Source: Brachynemurus nebulosus
Taxonomy: Eukaryota; Arthropoda; Insecta; Neuroptera; Myrmeleontidae
Assembly: GCA_035578155.1 (NCBI GenBank)
Contig: JAPWDM010000014.1
Span: forward strand, 8,907,501 to 8,971,500
Reading direction: 5' to 3'
DNA length: 64,000 bases
In this document: positions 44,640 to 55,932 of the stretch, piece by piece
Numbering within the stretch: position 1 is the first letter of the stretch
Layout of the letters: each line of letters begins with the position of its first letter
Position numbers and translations under genes: made by a program
Notes under the pieces: model-generated
What the model saw: only the letters and a program-made list of their open reading frames with translations
What the model was told of the DNA's origin: nothing
Databases searched by the model: none

Positions 44640-45450
44640 GTTGGGGGTAAGGAACCTTAAGAAGCATGTGCCCTTAACAAAACTGTTCAATAACTGCGGT
44701 AAGAATTCCAGGATAACTTGTATTCAACTTTTCAGTTTACCTTTTTGTGACGGAAGTCATGTGTTTTCATTTATCATATTTTGTGAGACCTTTCGGTACT
44801 GATGAAAACACTGGTAATGAGTGTTAATCGCACACGCTTGCTTTTTTTGAGGGTGAGAGGAAGGTGTCGCCATATTTTATCGCTAAACAAGCCCACTAAG
44901 GCGGCTGCAACACCGAGTGTCATTAGAGCTCCTTGTATTTAAATCTTTAAATTAGCCTTACTTGGCCCAATTTTTCGAAATATTTTTCGACATAAAGGCG
45001 TAGATTTCAAAAATCTATGTCTCGTTTTGGTCCAAGGTCACGTTTTGTGTTATTTAGATTTATAGGTCATTTAGAAATTTTTGCAAATATCTTCTTCAAA
45101 ACACCGTGTTTTGGAGAGCTGCATGCACTGTATTATGGAGCTCTTAGAGCCCTATATACATGCATATATACAATACTTATGCACTTGTGAGAAAGGAAAT
45201 TGGAAAACAGGGAAAAGTCGAACATTTTGATACAACTCAAAAACGCAAAGCAGCCTTGACCTAATATTGCAGCTGTGGAATACATGTGCAAGGGTGAACC
45301 CTACAATGGCACCCCCGACCCAGGTTGGATCTTAGGCAGATTCACCTATCTTATCCGGAGGGGTCCTTTAAATGCCTATCAGTGACAGCAACGAACTACG
45401 CAAAAACATGCTCAGAGTGTTGTCAGAGTTGGAACAATCTTATATTTATA
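44640..45450. other. Unassigned, GC-elevated stretch
   Basis: Clearly less A+T-rich than its surroundings (for example GGCACCCCCGACCCAGGTTG near 45309 and GGCGGCTGCAACACCGAGTG near 44900). No frame of useful length is open and no inverted ends were found. It could be unrecognised mobile DNA or a degraded exon region. Confidence 0.3.
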
Positions 45451-45974
45451 ATTTCTAAAAACATTTATTTTGTACAATTAAATAATTTTACATAAAATTT
45501 AAAAATAAAACGTATCTTTAAATAAATTTATATTCAAAGAAATTTTAAAATTGACAACGCTGCTTTTTGGCTTTTTATAATAAAATTAATAAAGGAAGTA
45601 CGTCTGGTCTTTTGTATATTTCAAAGCATTGGAAAATACCCTATGTTTTTCATCTTTTTCAGCTAATTTTATTTCCCGCACTTATATACTTATATACTTC
45701 CGCATTGTTATTTGTTACTTACCACAGATTTGAATAAAACGTTAGGGAAATATAGCTTGCTAGCATTGTGAGTACATGCAAAACATCATGCAAAAAATTA
45801 TTATATTATTAAAATGTATGGAATGCCATTAACTAATGCCATTAAAAAATTTAATCACTGTTAATTTTCATGCAACGTGTCTCTAAGAAAAGAAATTACA
45901 AGGAAAACTTGACATGACTCTATGGTGGAAGGCCAACTTAAACCGAAATTAAAAGATTCACAGATTTAATTTTC
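45451..45974. other. Unassigned A+T-rich DNA
   Basis: No gene recognised. Confidence 0.4.
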
Positions 45975-45978
45975 TTAA

Positions 45979-46865
45979 CCCTAGAATCATACGTACTAGT
46001 CAAATCAATACTACAACTTGTCGGTACCTGCTTGCTGTGAAACTTCTGTTATCTAATTTATTTGTTATTATAACATATAAGACGTATAAATTTTGTTTAT
46101 AGCTATTGTCGTTTTTTTTATACTGAACTAGTGTGCGTCAAAAGGACGACGATGTATGATTAACCTATATTTTTTTTTAAAGATTTTGTACTCCACATAT
46201 AAAAGTTTTCCTAATTTTTCTAAAATTTATTAAAGATATGCATGTTATAATTAATTTATTCAGTGATTATGATAATATGAAAGATGATTACAGCAGTTTG
46301 ACTTATAGAGACGACATAATACCGAAGTTTTAATATATTGAATCGAAAACTAAAGAATGCGTTTCAAGTGACTTAATAAAAGGTTAACAATTTATTTTGT
46401 GGAAAATATTTTAATTTTTATTTTTTTTGAGATCTTATTCGAAAAATTACTAACAAATTTTAAAAAATTTACAAATGTGCCTAATGGGGAAATAACTACA
46501 TATCTATAGGAATCTTTATGACTGAGAAATTTCACATTCTGTAAAGTCACACTGACTCATAATAGTTCATAAATTAATTCTTTGAAAGACATGTTTTATG
46601 ATACAACTGACGTATTTATCTATTTTTTAATTTTTATAGTGAAAATATGCTTTGATAAAAAGATTAAAAAAATTAATAAATATTTACATTAAGAAATTTT
46701 TCCAAATCCAATTTTTTTAAATATTTTGTTCGCTTTTGTAGTATTGTTATGTAAAAAAAATGTTTTTTGCAAATAAACTCTAAAACTCCCCGTAAAAAGT
46801 CCATTCGTCTAAACGACGCCGATGTATGATTAACTTGACTCGTAGACCAACGTATGATTCTAGGG
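45979..46865. mobile_element. piggyBac-like non-autonomous element, 887 bp
   Basis: TTAA at 45975-45978 and 46866-46869 flanks ends CCCTAGAATCATACGTACTA and, in reverse complement, CCCTAGAATCATACGTTGGT. The CCCTAGAA tip plus TTAA duplication is the piggyBac signature. A subterminal string GACGCCGATGTATGATTAAC near the right end recurs at about 46149-46170 (GACGACGATGTATGATTAAC). No DDD transposase frame is present; small frames such as 46673-46873 minus are chance. Confidence 0.8.
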
Positions 46866-46869
46866 TTAA

Positions 46870-47471
46870 TCATGGAACTTCAAATGATTAAATTACGTCT
46901 CTAAATTGCCTCCTAATTGGTTAAAAAATAAATAATCAATAAAATTACAAAAGAAAATCAATAGGAAAATACAATTGTAATGGTGCTTTCAACAAAGAAA
47001 ATGAACAAAAATTTAAATGCAGAAAACAACTTAAAGTACAAAACAATTGCACAGTCATGTTGACTTGACTGTCACATTTCAAAAAATTTGTATGTAGGCA
47101 GTCATTTACTTTTTTTATTTTAAACATTATTCATTTGTTTTGTTGAATGCTTATAGCCATCTAATGACTAGCTAGGTATTTGTTTGTTTTTCTACCAATT
47201 GTCACATTATTACCAACATCAATTTAATAGATAATTAATTATTGAAAATGTGGTTGAAATAATTACTACCTGGTAAACTAAAAAAAATGTAATGTGAAAA
47301 TCTAAATCGTTCATCCAAACCACGTGGAAGTCACACGTTTTTCCAATTAAAATTATAAATAAATAAATAAAAGAAAGCATTACTTGAGTGTATTAGGCGT
47401 TAATTAAAGCATTTCATTATACTTATAATATTTAACTTAATTGATAGTTTGAGTCTTTGTATACCCTTCTA
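46870..47471. other. Unassigned A+T-rich DNA
   Basis: No gene recognised. Confidence 0.4.
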
Positions 47472-47475
47472 TTAA

Positions 47476-48368
47476 GGGTGGGAGGGTAAGGTTTTAAAAG
47501 CGAAAAAAAGGTATATTTTCATGATTTTTTTTTTTTTGGAGATATGAATAATGTTGGCTTATTTATTTCATATACACGTTATAGTATAACATCCTAAGTA
47601 TCTTTGAAAAAATTATCAATTACAAATATCGATAAATAAGTCCGTGACAGCGAATTTCCGGAGGCGCCTCGAAAAAAAGTTGTTTTGCGGTGAACATCAT
47701 AACTTGGTACCGGATCATCCGAGATAAAAAAAATCGGAATGCGTTTAAAAGGCGATATGTTTCCCTAGGGAGTCAGGAAGAGTTTTTTGTATTTTTTCGA
47801 TTTTTTTTATTTTTGTTAGCATTTTGAAGTGAAAAACGCAATTTTTGCTAAAAATTTCGGTTAATTTGTTATTATAAATTGGGGAAAAATAGCAAAATAA
47901 AAAAACTCGACCTGATTGCCTGTTGATTTATGTGTAGAAACAGTGTACAAAATTTCAACAAAATTGGTGAAGTAGATTTTCAGTTATGATGTTCACGAAC
48001 TTCAAAAATGTTGTTTGGGAGAAAATGGATTTAAAGTTTTTTATACTCAAAAATCCAAAACTAAGCATCAATAAAATGATATAATTTTTTATACTTACGC
48101 GAGTAATTATAGTAAGTATTTGTTTTGTATAAGATTTGTAAGTATAAAATTAAAGTAAATTTTATACTTACCAGGTAGGGGAGTCGCGCAACTACCAGAC
48201 AGATATAAAAATCGAGCATGAGGGCCGGTCGCTTGAAACGCTGTATCTTCATTAGTTTTGCTCGGATTTACTTGAAATTTTGACACAACACGCTCGACAT
48301 GTTGTACATTCAGAAAAAAAAATTAAAAAAAAAAATGCAACAAAAAAGTTTAAAAACCTTACCCCCCC
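47476..48368. mobile_element. TTAA-target element GGGTGGGAGGGTAAGG, 893 bp
   Basis: TTAA at 47472-47475 and 48369-48372 flanks ends GGGTGGGAGGGTAAGGTTTT and, in reverse complement, GGGGGGGTAAGGTTTTTAAA. No transposase. The ends start with G runs, unlike the CCC of piggyBac, and resemble 39694-40548. This supports a second TTAA-using group in the window. Confidence 0.7.
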
Positions 48369-48877
48369 TTAAGCTAAAAGATCATATTTCAATTTTTAGT
48401 ACTTTAGTAAACATAATAAAAGTGTACTTACTTTTAGCTTTTTAATCATATGAAGATCAATTAGTGAATTTCGACAAGTGTGGTGTCTATCAACAGAGGA
48501 TGATTCCACGGGTGACTTAATGGAAGTAAAATTTTGAAATTCAGTTCCATTCCTAGGTACGGATCCATAGAGGATCCGTACGTTAAAAATTTTTTAACCT
48601 AAAGCAATAGTGTATTACGTGATTGAAGTTGTAAGTTGCATATTACACACGAGCGAAGAAGTTACGCAAGAGCCGCGCAGCGGCGAGTGTGTAATATGTC
48701 TTACAGCCGAGTTACGTACTATACTTTATCTACGACTAACATGAAATTCACAATAAGCGATAAAAATTTGGTACAAATTTACAAATACCAATACATTATA
48801 ATTATGTAGTATTTAAAATTTATTAAAAACAAACATAAACATTCAGTTGCTAGGTAAAATTTTTGTACAGATTCTAA

Positions 48878-49061
48878 GGCCGCTATTACATTGTCATAGA
48901 TATATGTCAAAGATTTTTGATCAAATCTATGATCAAATATTAAGAAGTATCTTTAACTATGGTTACAGAAATTTATATTATAAAAGTTGACTTATTACAC
49001 TATAATATTTCTTTGATTAAATAAAACTTTGACATATATCTATGACAGTGTAATAGCGGCC
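48878..49061. mobile_element. Harbinger-type MITE, 184 bp, with TAA duplication
   Basis: 35-bp inverted ends match at 34 positions, starting GGCCGCTATTACATTGTCAT. TAA flanks both sides (48875-48877 and 49062-49064). The homologous site in R1a (near 1556-1565, GAGTCTAATATGTATAAT) has a single TAA, which proves the insertion and the 3-bp duplication. TWA duplication and GG-starting ends fit PIF/Harbinger MITEs. No coding sequence. Confidence 0.9.
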
Positions 49062-49467
49062 TAATATGTATAATATGTATGTATATCACTGTATAATATA
49101 TAATATATAATATAGGCCAGAGGTTCCCAATAATTTTTTTCTAAGGACCCCTTTATCCAGTCACTATTTTGGCAGGGACCCCTAAATCTAAAGAAATTTT
49201 AAAAAAAAATTGTAGTCTCGCAAATAGTTAATGACACTTGTACAATAGTTATTTATGTCATAAGTTGCAAAATGAAGGTTTTTTTTGAGTCGTAAGTTTG
49301 TCAAACGAGGTCGTAGATACCTCCATAAAGTTAGCCGTCTCAAAAAAAAATTTCAAAATCCCCAAAAAATAGTAGATAAAAAAATCGGTGTATTTTAGGT
49401 GTAAATTAGGTGTGCTAATAAAAAATTAGGTGTTCTTACCATTTTCCAGAAAACATGAAAAATAAAA

Positions 49468-49502
49468 GGGACGGCTAGGTTTACGTAAACCTAGCCATCC
49501 CT
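49468..49502. repeat. 35-bp palindrome inside the hAT
   Basis: GGGACGGCTAGGTTTACG and its reverse complement (one mismatch) abut without a loop. It is bracketed by AATTAGGTGT repeats (about five between 49400 and 49565). Confidence 0.85.
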
Positions 49503-50129
49503 TAGGTAAAGAAAAGTATTTTGGGTAATTTAAAGTATGGAGAATTAGGTGTAAATTAGGTGTTCTTCGACCATGCTGACAAAAATTTTGTAAAATAAAA
49601 ATTTTAAGAAAATTAATAAAAAATATTTTAAACCATGGGAGCGCTGTGAATAATGTTAAAAAAAAAAATCGTTATGCACAGCGGTTCCACTGTTTGTTGA
49701 ATGTTATATATTTTGTTATGTAACTGAATAAAAAAATATCAAAAATTTTCTTTACCTTCCCACCAACCCCACCAGCACTATAATAATGATGTTATGAAAA
49801 CGATAACTTGTTATAAATTTAAATTACGAGTTGGATAATTACGACGAATAACTCATTTGGCATGTCAAACACTCATTTTGCACGTGTTATATACAATATT
49901 TTTTGCAATTCTAAATTAAAATGGAAAAAAACTAACGAAAAATAGAAAAATAGCTCTCAAATTATAAAAGTTTGACAACTACATTAAAAAAATTGTTTTA
50001 ACAAATTTTTTGTTTTGAATTTTTCATGGATGAATAACTGACACGGGGGTGTGGCCAAAAAAACATGGCTGATTTTTGTGTGCAACGAAAAATCTATTAC
50101 TGTCAGTAGTCGTTTATTTCAATTAAATT

Positions 50130-50399
50130 ATGTTACCTTTAAGCGAAATATTTAACTGGACTGGTTCAGATCCACCTCGGAAAAATTTTATTTATGCTGA
50201 GAAAATTTTTCAAGCTCATCGTTTGATAAAATGTAAAAGAAATGAAGGAAGTTTGAATAGTAACTCTGTTTGTTTCACTGCACTGTGTTTGCAAAGTTCG
50301 CATTTAAAAGAACTACCACACGAAATTAATGCATCAATTTCCAAAAATGGGAAAATTTCATTTGTTAAATGCTCACAAACCCACAATTTATTAAATTAG
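50130..50399 (+). CDS. Unidentified 89-codon frame inside the hAT
   Basis: ATG at 50130 to TAG at 50397. The product has a mixed, protein-like composition (FNWTGSDPPRKNFIYAEKIF ... CFTALCLQSSHLKELPHEIN) unlike the low-complexity frames elsewhere, so it may be an exon or relic of an element-encoded protein. I recognise no domain. It runs opposite to the THAP reading frame 130 bp away. Chance or a shadow frame cannot be excluded. Confidence 0.3.
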   Translation: MLPLSEIFNWTGSDPPRKNFIYAEKIFQAHRLIKCKRNEGSLNSNSVCFTALCLQSSHLKELPHEINASISKNGKISFVKCSQTHNLLN

Positions 50400-50416
50400 A
50401 TTATCTACAATATATT

Positions 50417-50716
50417 TAAACAGTCGACTTACTTGGTAATATAAAATTACTTCTTTTGAAATGTAACGAACATATACTCTCATATGCGGATTCACATTCT
50501 TTATCTTTAAAAGACGCAGCCATGCTTTTAGTCTGTCGATTTTTTCCATTTTTCCAAATATATTTTCAATATAATGTAAATAAAACTACTACCGGGCTTA
50601 GGAATAGCATGAAAACTAATTTCTAAATTTTCGTGAGATTTACTTCCACAACCATTTACAGCACAATAAACTCTGCTCTTATTCTTTTTACGCAAAGGTA
50701 ATTTTATAATTTCCAT
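50417..50716 (-). pseudogene. THAP-type zinc finger, split between two frames
   Basis: From ATG at 50716 the minus strand reads MEIIKLPLRKKNKSRVYCAV, then NGCGSKSHENLEISFHAIPK and PG, the C-x4-C half with the SFHxxP motif. The frame continues through EKWKKSTD, supplying the THAP tryptophan, then stops. A shifted frame supplies ECESAYESICSLHFKRSNFI, then LP, matching the C-x2-H end. A GT donor-like GGTAGT after PKPG means splicing could contribute, but the simplest reading is a frameshifted relic. THAP domains bind DNA and occur in P-type and other transposases. Confidence 0.65.
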
Positions 50717-51129
50717 ACTGTTTTTAAAAAAATATGTTTTATATTTTAATTTAAACTAATGTCAAACTCTAATAATTTACTTAGGTGCACACTAAAATTA
50801 GTTGTTTTTTCGGCCACCAGGTGTCATGATCAAAGTGGTCAGTTCCCAATAGAAATGAATTTATTAACCTACTTTTTTTCAGGCGTAATAAAAAGTAGAT
50901 ACTATTTTTCATAGTGAAAAAAGTAAGCCGTTTTAACACTATCACAGGCAACTGTATAGTTAACTTTTTTAATGAAGAATTACAAAAACATAATATAATT
51001 CTTAGTTTTTATTAATTAATGATATACAGTGTATATATGATACAGAATGAGTATAATAACATAATAATATGTCGCGGACTACCTTTTGGGAACCGCTGAT
51101 ATAGGCTATTGACTATGTACAAAAAAACA

Positions 51130-52920
51130 GGGAGAAAAGGAATTAATTTGTAACAGGTGTTTTGTTGGTTCATACGTTCAGTTGTACCTCAAAGATGATA
51201 AAATCACAAAGTGCTATTAAATTTAGGCGTGGGTTTTTACGAACGGCGTAAACTTATCGACGCTTATGTTTTTTAACTATAACTCAAAAACTATGCATTT
51301 TTCGTAAATACACATGATATGATTTTTTGTAGAGAATTAAATTCCCTCTCGAAGTGGTACTTTATGAACTCAAAAAACCTTTTTCTCAACAAAATAAGTC
51401 AAAAAAATTATTTAAAAAAAAAAAAGCTCAAATTTTTCAATATTTCTTTTTTTTTAAATTTTTGAGTAGTATTTTTTTCTGAGTGAATTTAGGTATAGGG
51501 ATTGGTTCACAAAAAGGAAAGCTGATGCAATTCCCGTCAAAATGGTGACCGATAAAAATATTTTCGATAAAATCCGGCTGAGATACAGTCGTTTAAAGTT
51601 ACCTACTTTTTTACAATTTTATTACTTTTGACTTTTATACCATGTTATTTGTAGTTTTTACACGCAAAAATTATTTTTATTCAGTACAAAAATTATTTCT
51701 GCTTTATCAGAGGTAACGATGAAAGTATTTGCTAAAAATTTTGATATTCATATGATTTTAGGTATAAAAAAAAATTTAATACTGTAGATACTAATTTATA
51801 GTTCTAATTTTTTTTTTTTTAAAATTACATGTACCTATTATATTTCTCCCATAATGTTTTCAAATTCAATATCAATATTTTTATTAATTATAACGACAAT
51901 TATTTATTTTAATAAACAATCGAACAAATTAAACAGCCAGGTGATTGATAAATTGAATAATGAATAATAATTATTTAAATTTATATTTACATAAATATTA
52001 TTTCTGAATTATAATTTATCAAAATGAAATCGATAGGACTAATATAGATCTCGACTTCCCCCTGAAAATGGTTAAATGTAAATTTCACCTGGTCCTTTAA
52101 TTCTTACATATAATGGAGAACCTCTTTGTATGTTTTCCATCAGAAAATTTCGAGTACATTTTTTTTTAATTTTTCTGTGTTGAAAAGGCCATGAAGGTAC
52201 TAAAAAAATTTAATTCTCTTACTTGACCCGCCCTGATTTTATATTACTTTTCTCATTTACATATATTACACTTTCTCATTCTGCTAACAATGAAATTACA
52301 ATATTAGCCAGCATGTAGGCAATGAGTATAACGGTATTGTTAAGCTTATGTTCTATATAATAGGAGTCATTGAAATAATAAATGCGATTTGTTCCTAACA
52401 TTATTGCCAAGTACGTAAAACTAAATCTGGAAGTTACGATTCGAATAGATTATAACTTTATTTACTTTTTCTTTTCCTTGGGAACAGTCTTTTTATATAG
52501 CTTCAGAACTTCCTATTAAATTTTGAAATCAAAATTTTTGTTTTGAACTTAATCCCGCCGCACACGACGTTTGTTTTCGTGATAAATCGCTTGATTGGAG
52601 TTCTGATGGCAATTCTGCTTGCCACGATGCTAGATAGTGACGTCACTGATGGCTCTGCTGCATGCGAGCTTGCTTGATTTTGGTGATAGATTCCGTGCTA
52701 TTTTTTATTATTTTTCGTGCTAGGTTACCTGTTAGTTTAAACGTTGAGCCAACCATTATGAGTCCATGGTTAAATGCACGTTTAAGTGAAATACATACAA
52801 CATAATAAACAGATATCCTCACTGCAGGTGAGGATATCTCCACTTTTTCTCCATCTTTCTCTCCAAATATAGAATTTGATTTGATTTGATTTTTGAGTTC
52901 TATACGGAACTAATTGTACC

Positions 52921-52924
<4 letters not shown>
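51130..52924. other. Unassigned; small hairpin and GC-richer patch
   Basis: No gene recognised. A GC-richer patch lies at 52555-52720 (CCCGCCGCACACGACGTTTG). A perfect 12-bp-stem hairpin AGATATCCTCAC-TGCAG-GTGAGGATATCT sits at 52811-52839. (TTTGA)n is at about 52869-52886. Confidence 0.4.

Positions 52925-52992
<68 letters not shown>
52925..52992. repeat. (TA)n array
   Basis: Uninterrupted TA run with no recognised element around it. Confidence 0.95.
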
Positions 52993-52995
<3 letters not shown>

Positions 52996-53100
52996 GTATT
53001 ACCTGTAAATATTACTAAATGATTATAAAATAAAGAGAAATAATGGTATACTTCTACATAATATTTATAATTTTCATCTAATATACATATTTAAAAATCA

Positions 53101-53465
53101 CCAGCGAAGTGGCCGAGTGTGCTTAAGCACTAACTGGCACTTGCAACTGGTAGGTCGAGGGTTCGAATCCGACGACCGGCTATGCTCGTGAAGGTTTTCT
53201 GCAGTTTCCCTTCACAATTCCGGATGAATATCGGCATAGTTCCTTAAGAAGACGGCTGCAGACGCATACCCACCAAATCCTAGCTCTCACCCACTTTCCT
53301 TCTCCTCCACCCACATCATAAATGTATGTATAATGTAACAAATATAATGTATTGAATAAATAAAAAAATATACAAAATAATGATGTGGGTGGCGTCTGTT
53401 ATGGACTGAATTGTCCGGAAAACGGACGTTAAACGCATTATTATTATCATTATTATCATTATTAC
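53101..53465 (+). mobile_element. tRNA-derived SINE, best copy
   Basis: The head is a serine/leucine-tRNA-like pol III promoter: A box GTGGCCGAGTGTGCTTAAGC and B box GGTTCGAATCCGACG (about 53110 and 53160). A conserved body follows (TTCACAATTCCGGATGAATA, AAGAAGACGGCTGCAGACGC, CCACCCACATCATAAA), then GGACGTTAAACGCA and an (ATT/ATC)n tail instead of poly(A). Reversed, partial copies lie at 18565, 29725 and 39485. Heads and tails agree between copies, so this is a real family with its own tail type. RT partner unknown. Confidence 0.85.
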
Positions 53466-53600
53466 ATATTTAAAAATATATTTATTTATAATTTTCAAAC
53501 CTGTGATAATAACCAAAATGGTTGATGCAAAAAAATCTGTCAAACACAAAAAACCCTCTTTGACTCTGACATACATGAAGATACGATTAGCTCCGTATAA

Positions 53601-53839
53601 AACTCAAAATAAGTGAGGTCCTTTTGAGGGGTGACTCATAGCACCCTGTAGACACTAAAACCGCAGGAATTTTTTCGGAATTAACAGTTGCGTCATCCCT
53701 CAGAAGGATAAGAGAAAATAACTCTTATCCTTTTGAGGGGTGACGCGACTGTTAATTCCGAAAAAATTTCTGCGGTTTTAGTGCTTACAGGGTCCAATGA
53801 ATCACCCCTCAAAAGCACCTCACTTATTTCTCTGACACC

Positions 53840-53843
<4 letters not shown>
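53601..53843. mobile_element. Family-C inverted pair, head to head
   Basis: Two ~120-bp C units meet at AAGGATAAGAGAAAATAACTCTTATCC with no spacer. The left one lacks its outer ACAGGGTGT tip; the right one ends ACACCCTGTA and runs into a TA array. Both contain GCGGTTTTAGTG-type and TTTTGAGGGGTGAC sequence. Confidence 0.75.

Positions 53844-53903
<60 letters not shown>
53842..53903. repeat. (TA)n array abutting the family-C pair
   Basis: Uninterrupted TA run; the plus-strand poly-IY frame 53733-53942 reads through it. Confidence 0.95.
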
Positions 53904-53907
<4 letters not shown>

Positions 53908-55414
53908 TTGGAAAAAATTGTGACAGAGGCCACGTGCAGTGAGCTAAGGTTTTTCTTATGTTATGTGTATCACATTTTAACCTGCATTAAAAAATGGATC
54001 CGCAATCTTTTTCTTACCCACAGAATTTTATCACGTGGTTTTAAACAGTATTCATGATATTAATTATATGTATATAGTATACATCGTGTACATGGGGTAC
54101 ATGTCAATTGTCAACTACTGCGAAATTATTTTATATATTTAATGGTGCAATTACATACGAACGATACAAACTGTCAAACTAATAATACTGTGTAGATACA
54201 TCTTTAGTGGACTAAATAAAATTAGTATTCCCTTTTTTTTCTTTTATTTCTTAATGTAGGTATCTGTCTTTAAAAATGTAGCAACAGCAATTCTTTTTCT
54301 TTTTCTTTCCTGTTATTTCTTAATATATCTGTTATTGAAAATGTAGGAACAGCAATTTGTCTACGAAGAATAACCTGAATAATCGTTTCTATGTCAATGA
54401 CAATTAATAAGTTTAAACTAGCCGTGTACCCTGCTAAAATACAAGCAACATAATGAGCTTCGTGTGAAGCCAAACTAGCAGTGCCCCATGTTTATCTACA
54501 AGTAACATACCATGCACAGTACCCTTCAAGAAAATCCTTTTCACTAGCATGAAAACAATCATCGTGTGCAGCAGGCTTAAACTTATACCTATTGTTTCCA
54601 CAAATTGTTATTTTTACTAAATAAATATAACTATTTGCTTCGATTAATATGGAAAAACCAACACCAAGAATGTGCCATAATAACTTACATTTGCGGGCAA
54701 AACTTATTACATATTATAGAAACAATTCAATAATTTGTCAGTTCATTCAGGGAATTTTAGAAAAGAATTTTACTTGAAATACAAAATTATATTGAATTTT
54801 GTACGAAAACAAAATAGGTATGTATGAAAAACATTCCTGAAATACTTATCTTAATTATTCTTCAGTTTAAATGGAAAAATTTTTGAAAATACATAATATA
54901 TTGAGATGTTACTATCGGTATTATTATTAGCTTCATCAACTTATTCAGAAGAATATAAATATGTATGTATAAGTAAATTTATAAGAAACTGAAAAGAATA
55001 TGAAGGTTTTCATTAATTAATATTGTTCTTTATATCATATTTCATCCTAAAAATACAAAAATGGTAAACAAAAAAAAAAAAAAAAAAATCAAATAAAATT
55101 TCGATTCAAAAGTAAATTTAATAATATAATCAATAGCTTAATACAAGGAGCTGCGTAGAGTTGTTTAATTGTAAGTTTTCTTTAATATAATATTTTTTAG
55201 GTCCTGAAAAAATAAAAAAATAAATATCAAAAAGGCAGTTATTTTGTCTTATTTGGATATTTAACTACAATCTGAAACCTCACGTAGTAAATGCAACATT
55301 TTATTTATTTTATTTATTTTGAAATTTACAAGTAATTGCATTTATTCGAGCGAGAAAAATTTGTCTTACTTAGCTCTGAATAAACTGTAATTTAATTTTC
55401 ATAATATAAGTATA
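53904..55414. other. Unassigned A+T-rich DNA
   Basis: No gene recognised. Minus-strand frame 54270-54473 has a protein-like stretch but no known motif. A long A run is at 55072-55088. Confidence 0.4.

Positions 55415-55932
<518 letters not shown>

Larger units (their letters stand above)
49118..51098 (-). mobile_element. hAT element with intact 8-bp duplication, 1981 bp
   Basis: Ends CAGAGGTTCCCAATAATTTT and, in reverse complement, CAGCGGTTCCCAAAAGGTAG. Both sides carry the perfect octamer ATATAGGC (49110-49117 and 51099-51106). This is a textbook hAT insertion. The interior carries a split THAP finger on the minus strand and an open 89-codon frame on the plus strand, but no hAT catalytic core is seen. 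It landed in the tail of R1b. Confidence 0.9.
48606..51130 (+). repeat. Repeat family R1, copy b, with two insertions
   Basis: From 48606 it matches R1a: hairpin (GAGCCGCGCAGCGGCGAGTG), TTTATCTACGACTA, then CAGTTGCTAGGTAAAATTTT. The tail is interrupted by a 184-bp TAA element (48878-49061) and a 1981-bp hAT (49118-51098). Beyond the hAT only a short stretch may still belong to R1. Confidence 0.75.

Noticed and set aside
53101..53175. Functional tRNA gene
   Set aside because: A and B boxes are good, but the arms do not pair as a tRNA and the sequence continues into a conserved SINE body with relatives elsewhere.
54270..54473. Minus-strand 67-codon frame with a hydrophobic stretch
   Set aside because: Protein-like for about 50 residues but no motif, no clear splice acceptor in the same phase and an overlapping open frame. 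Not enough to call a gene.
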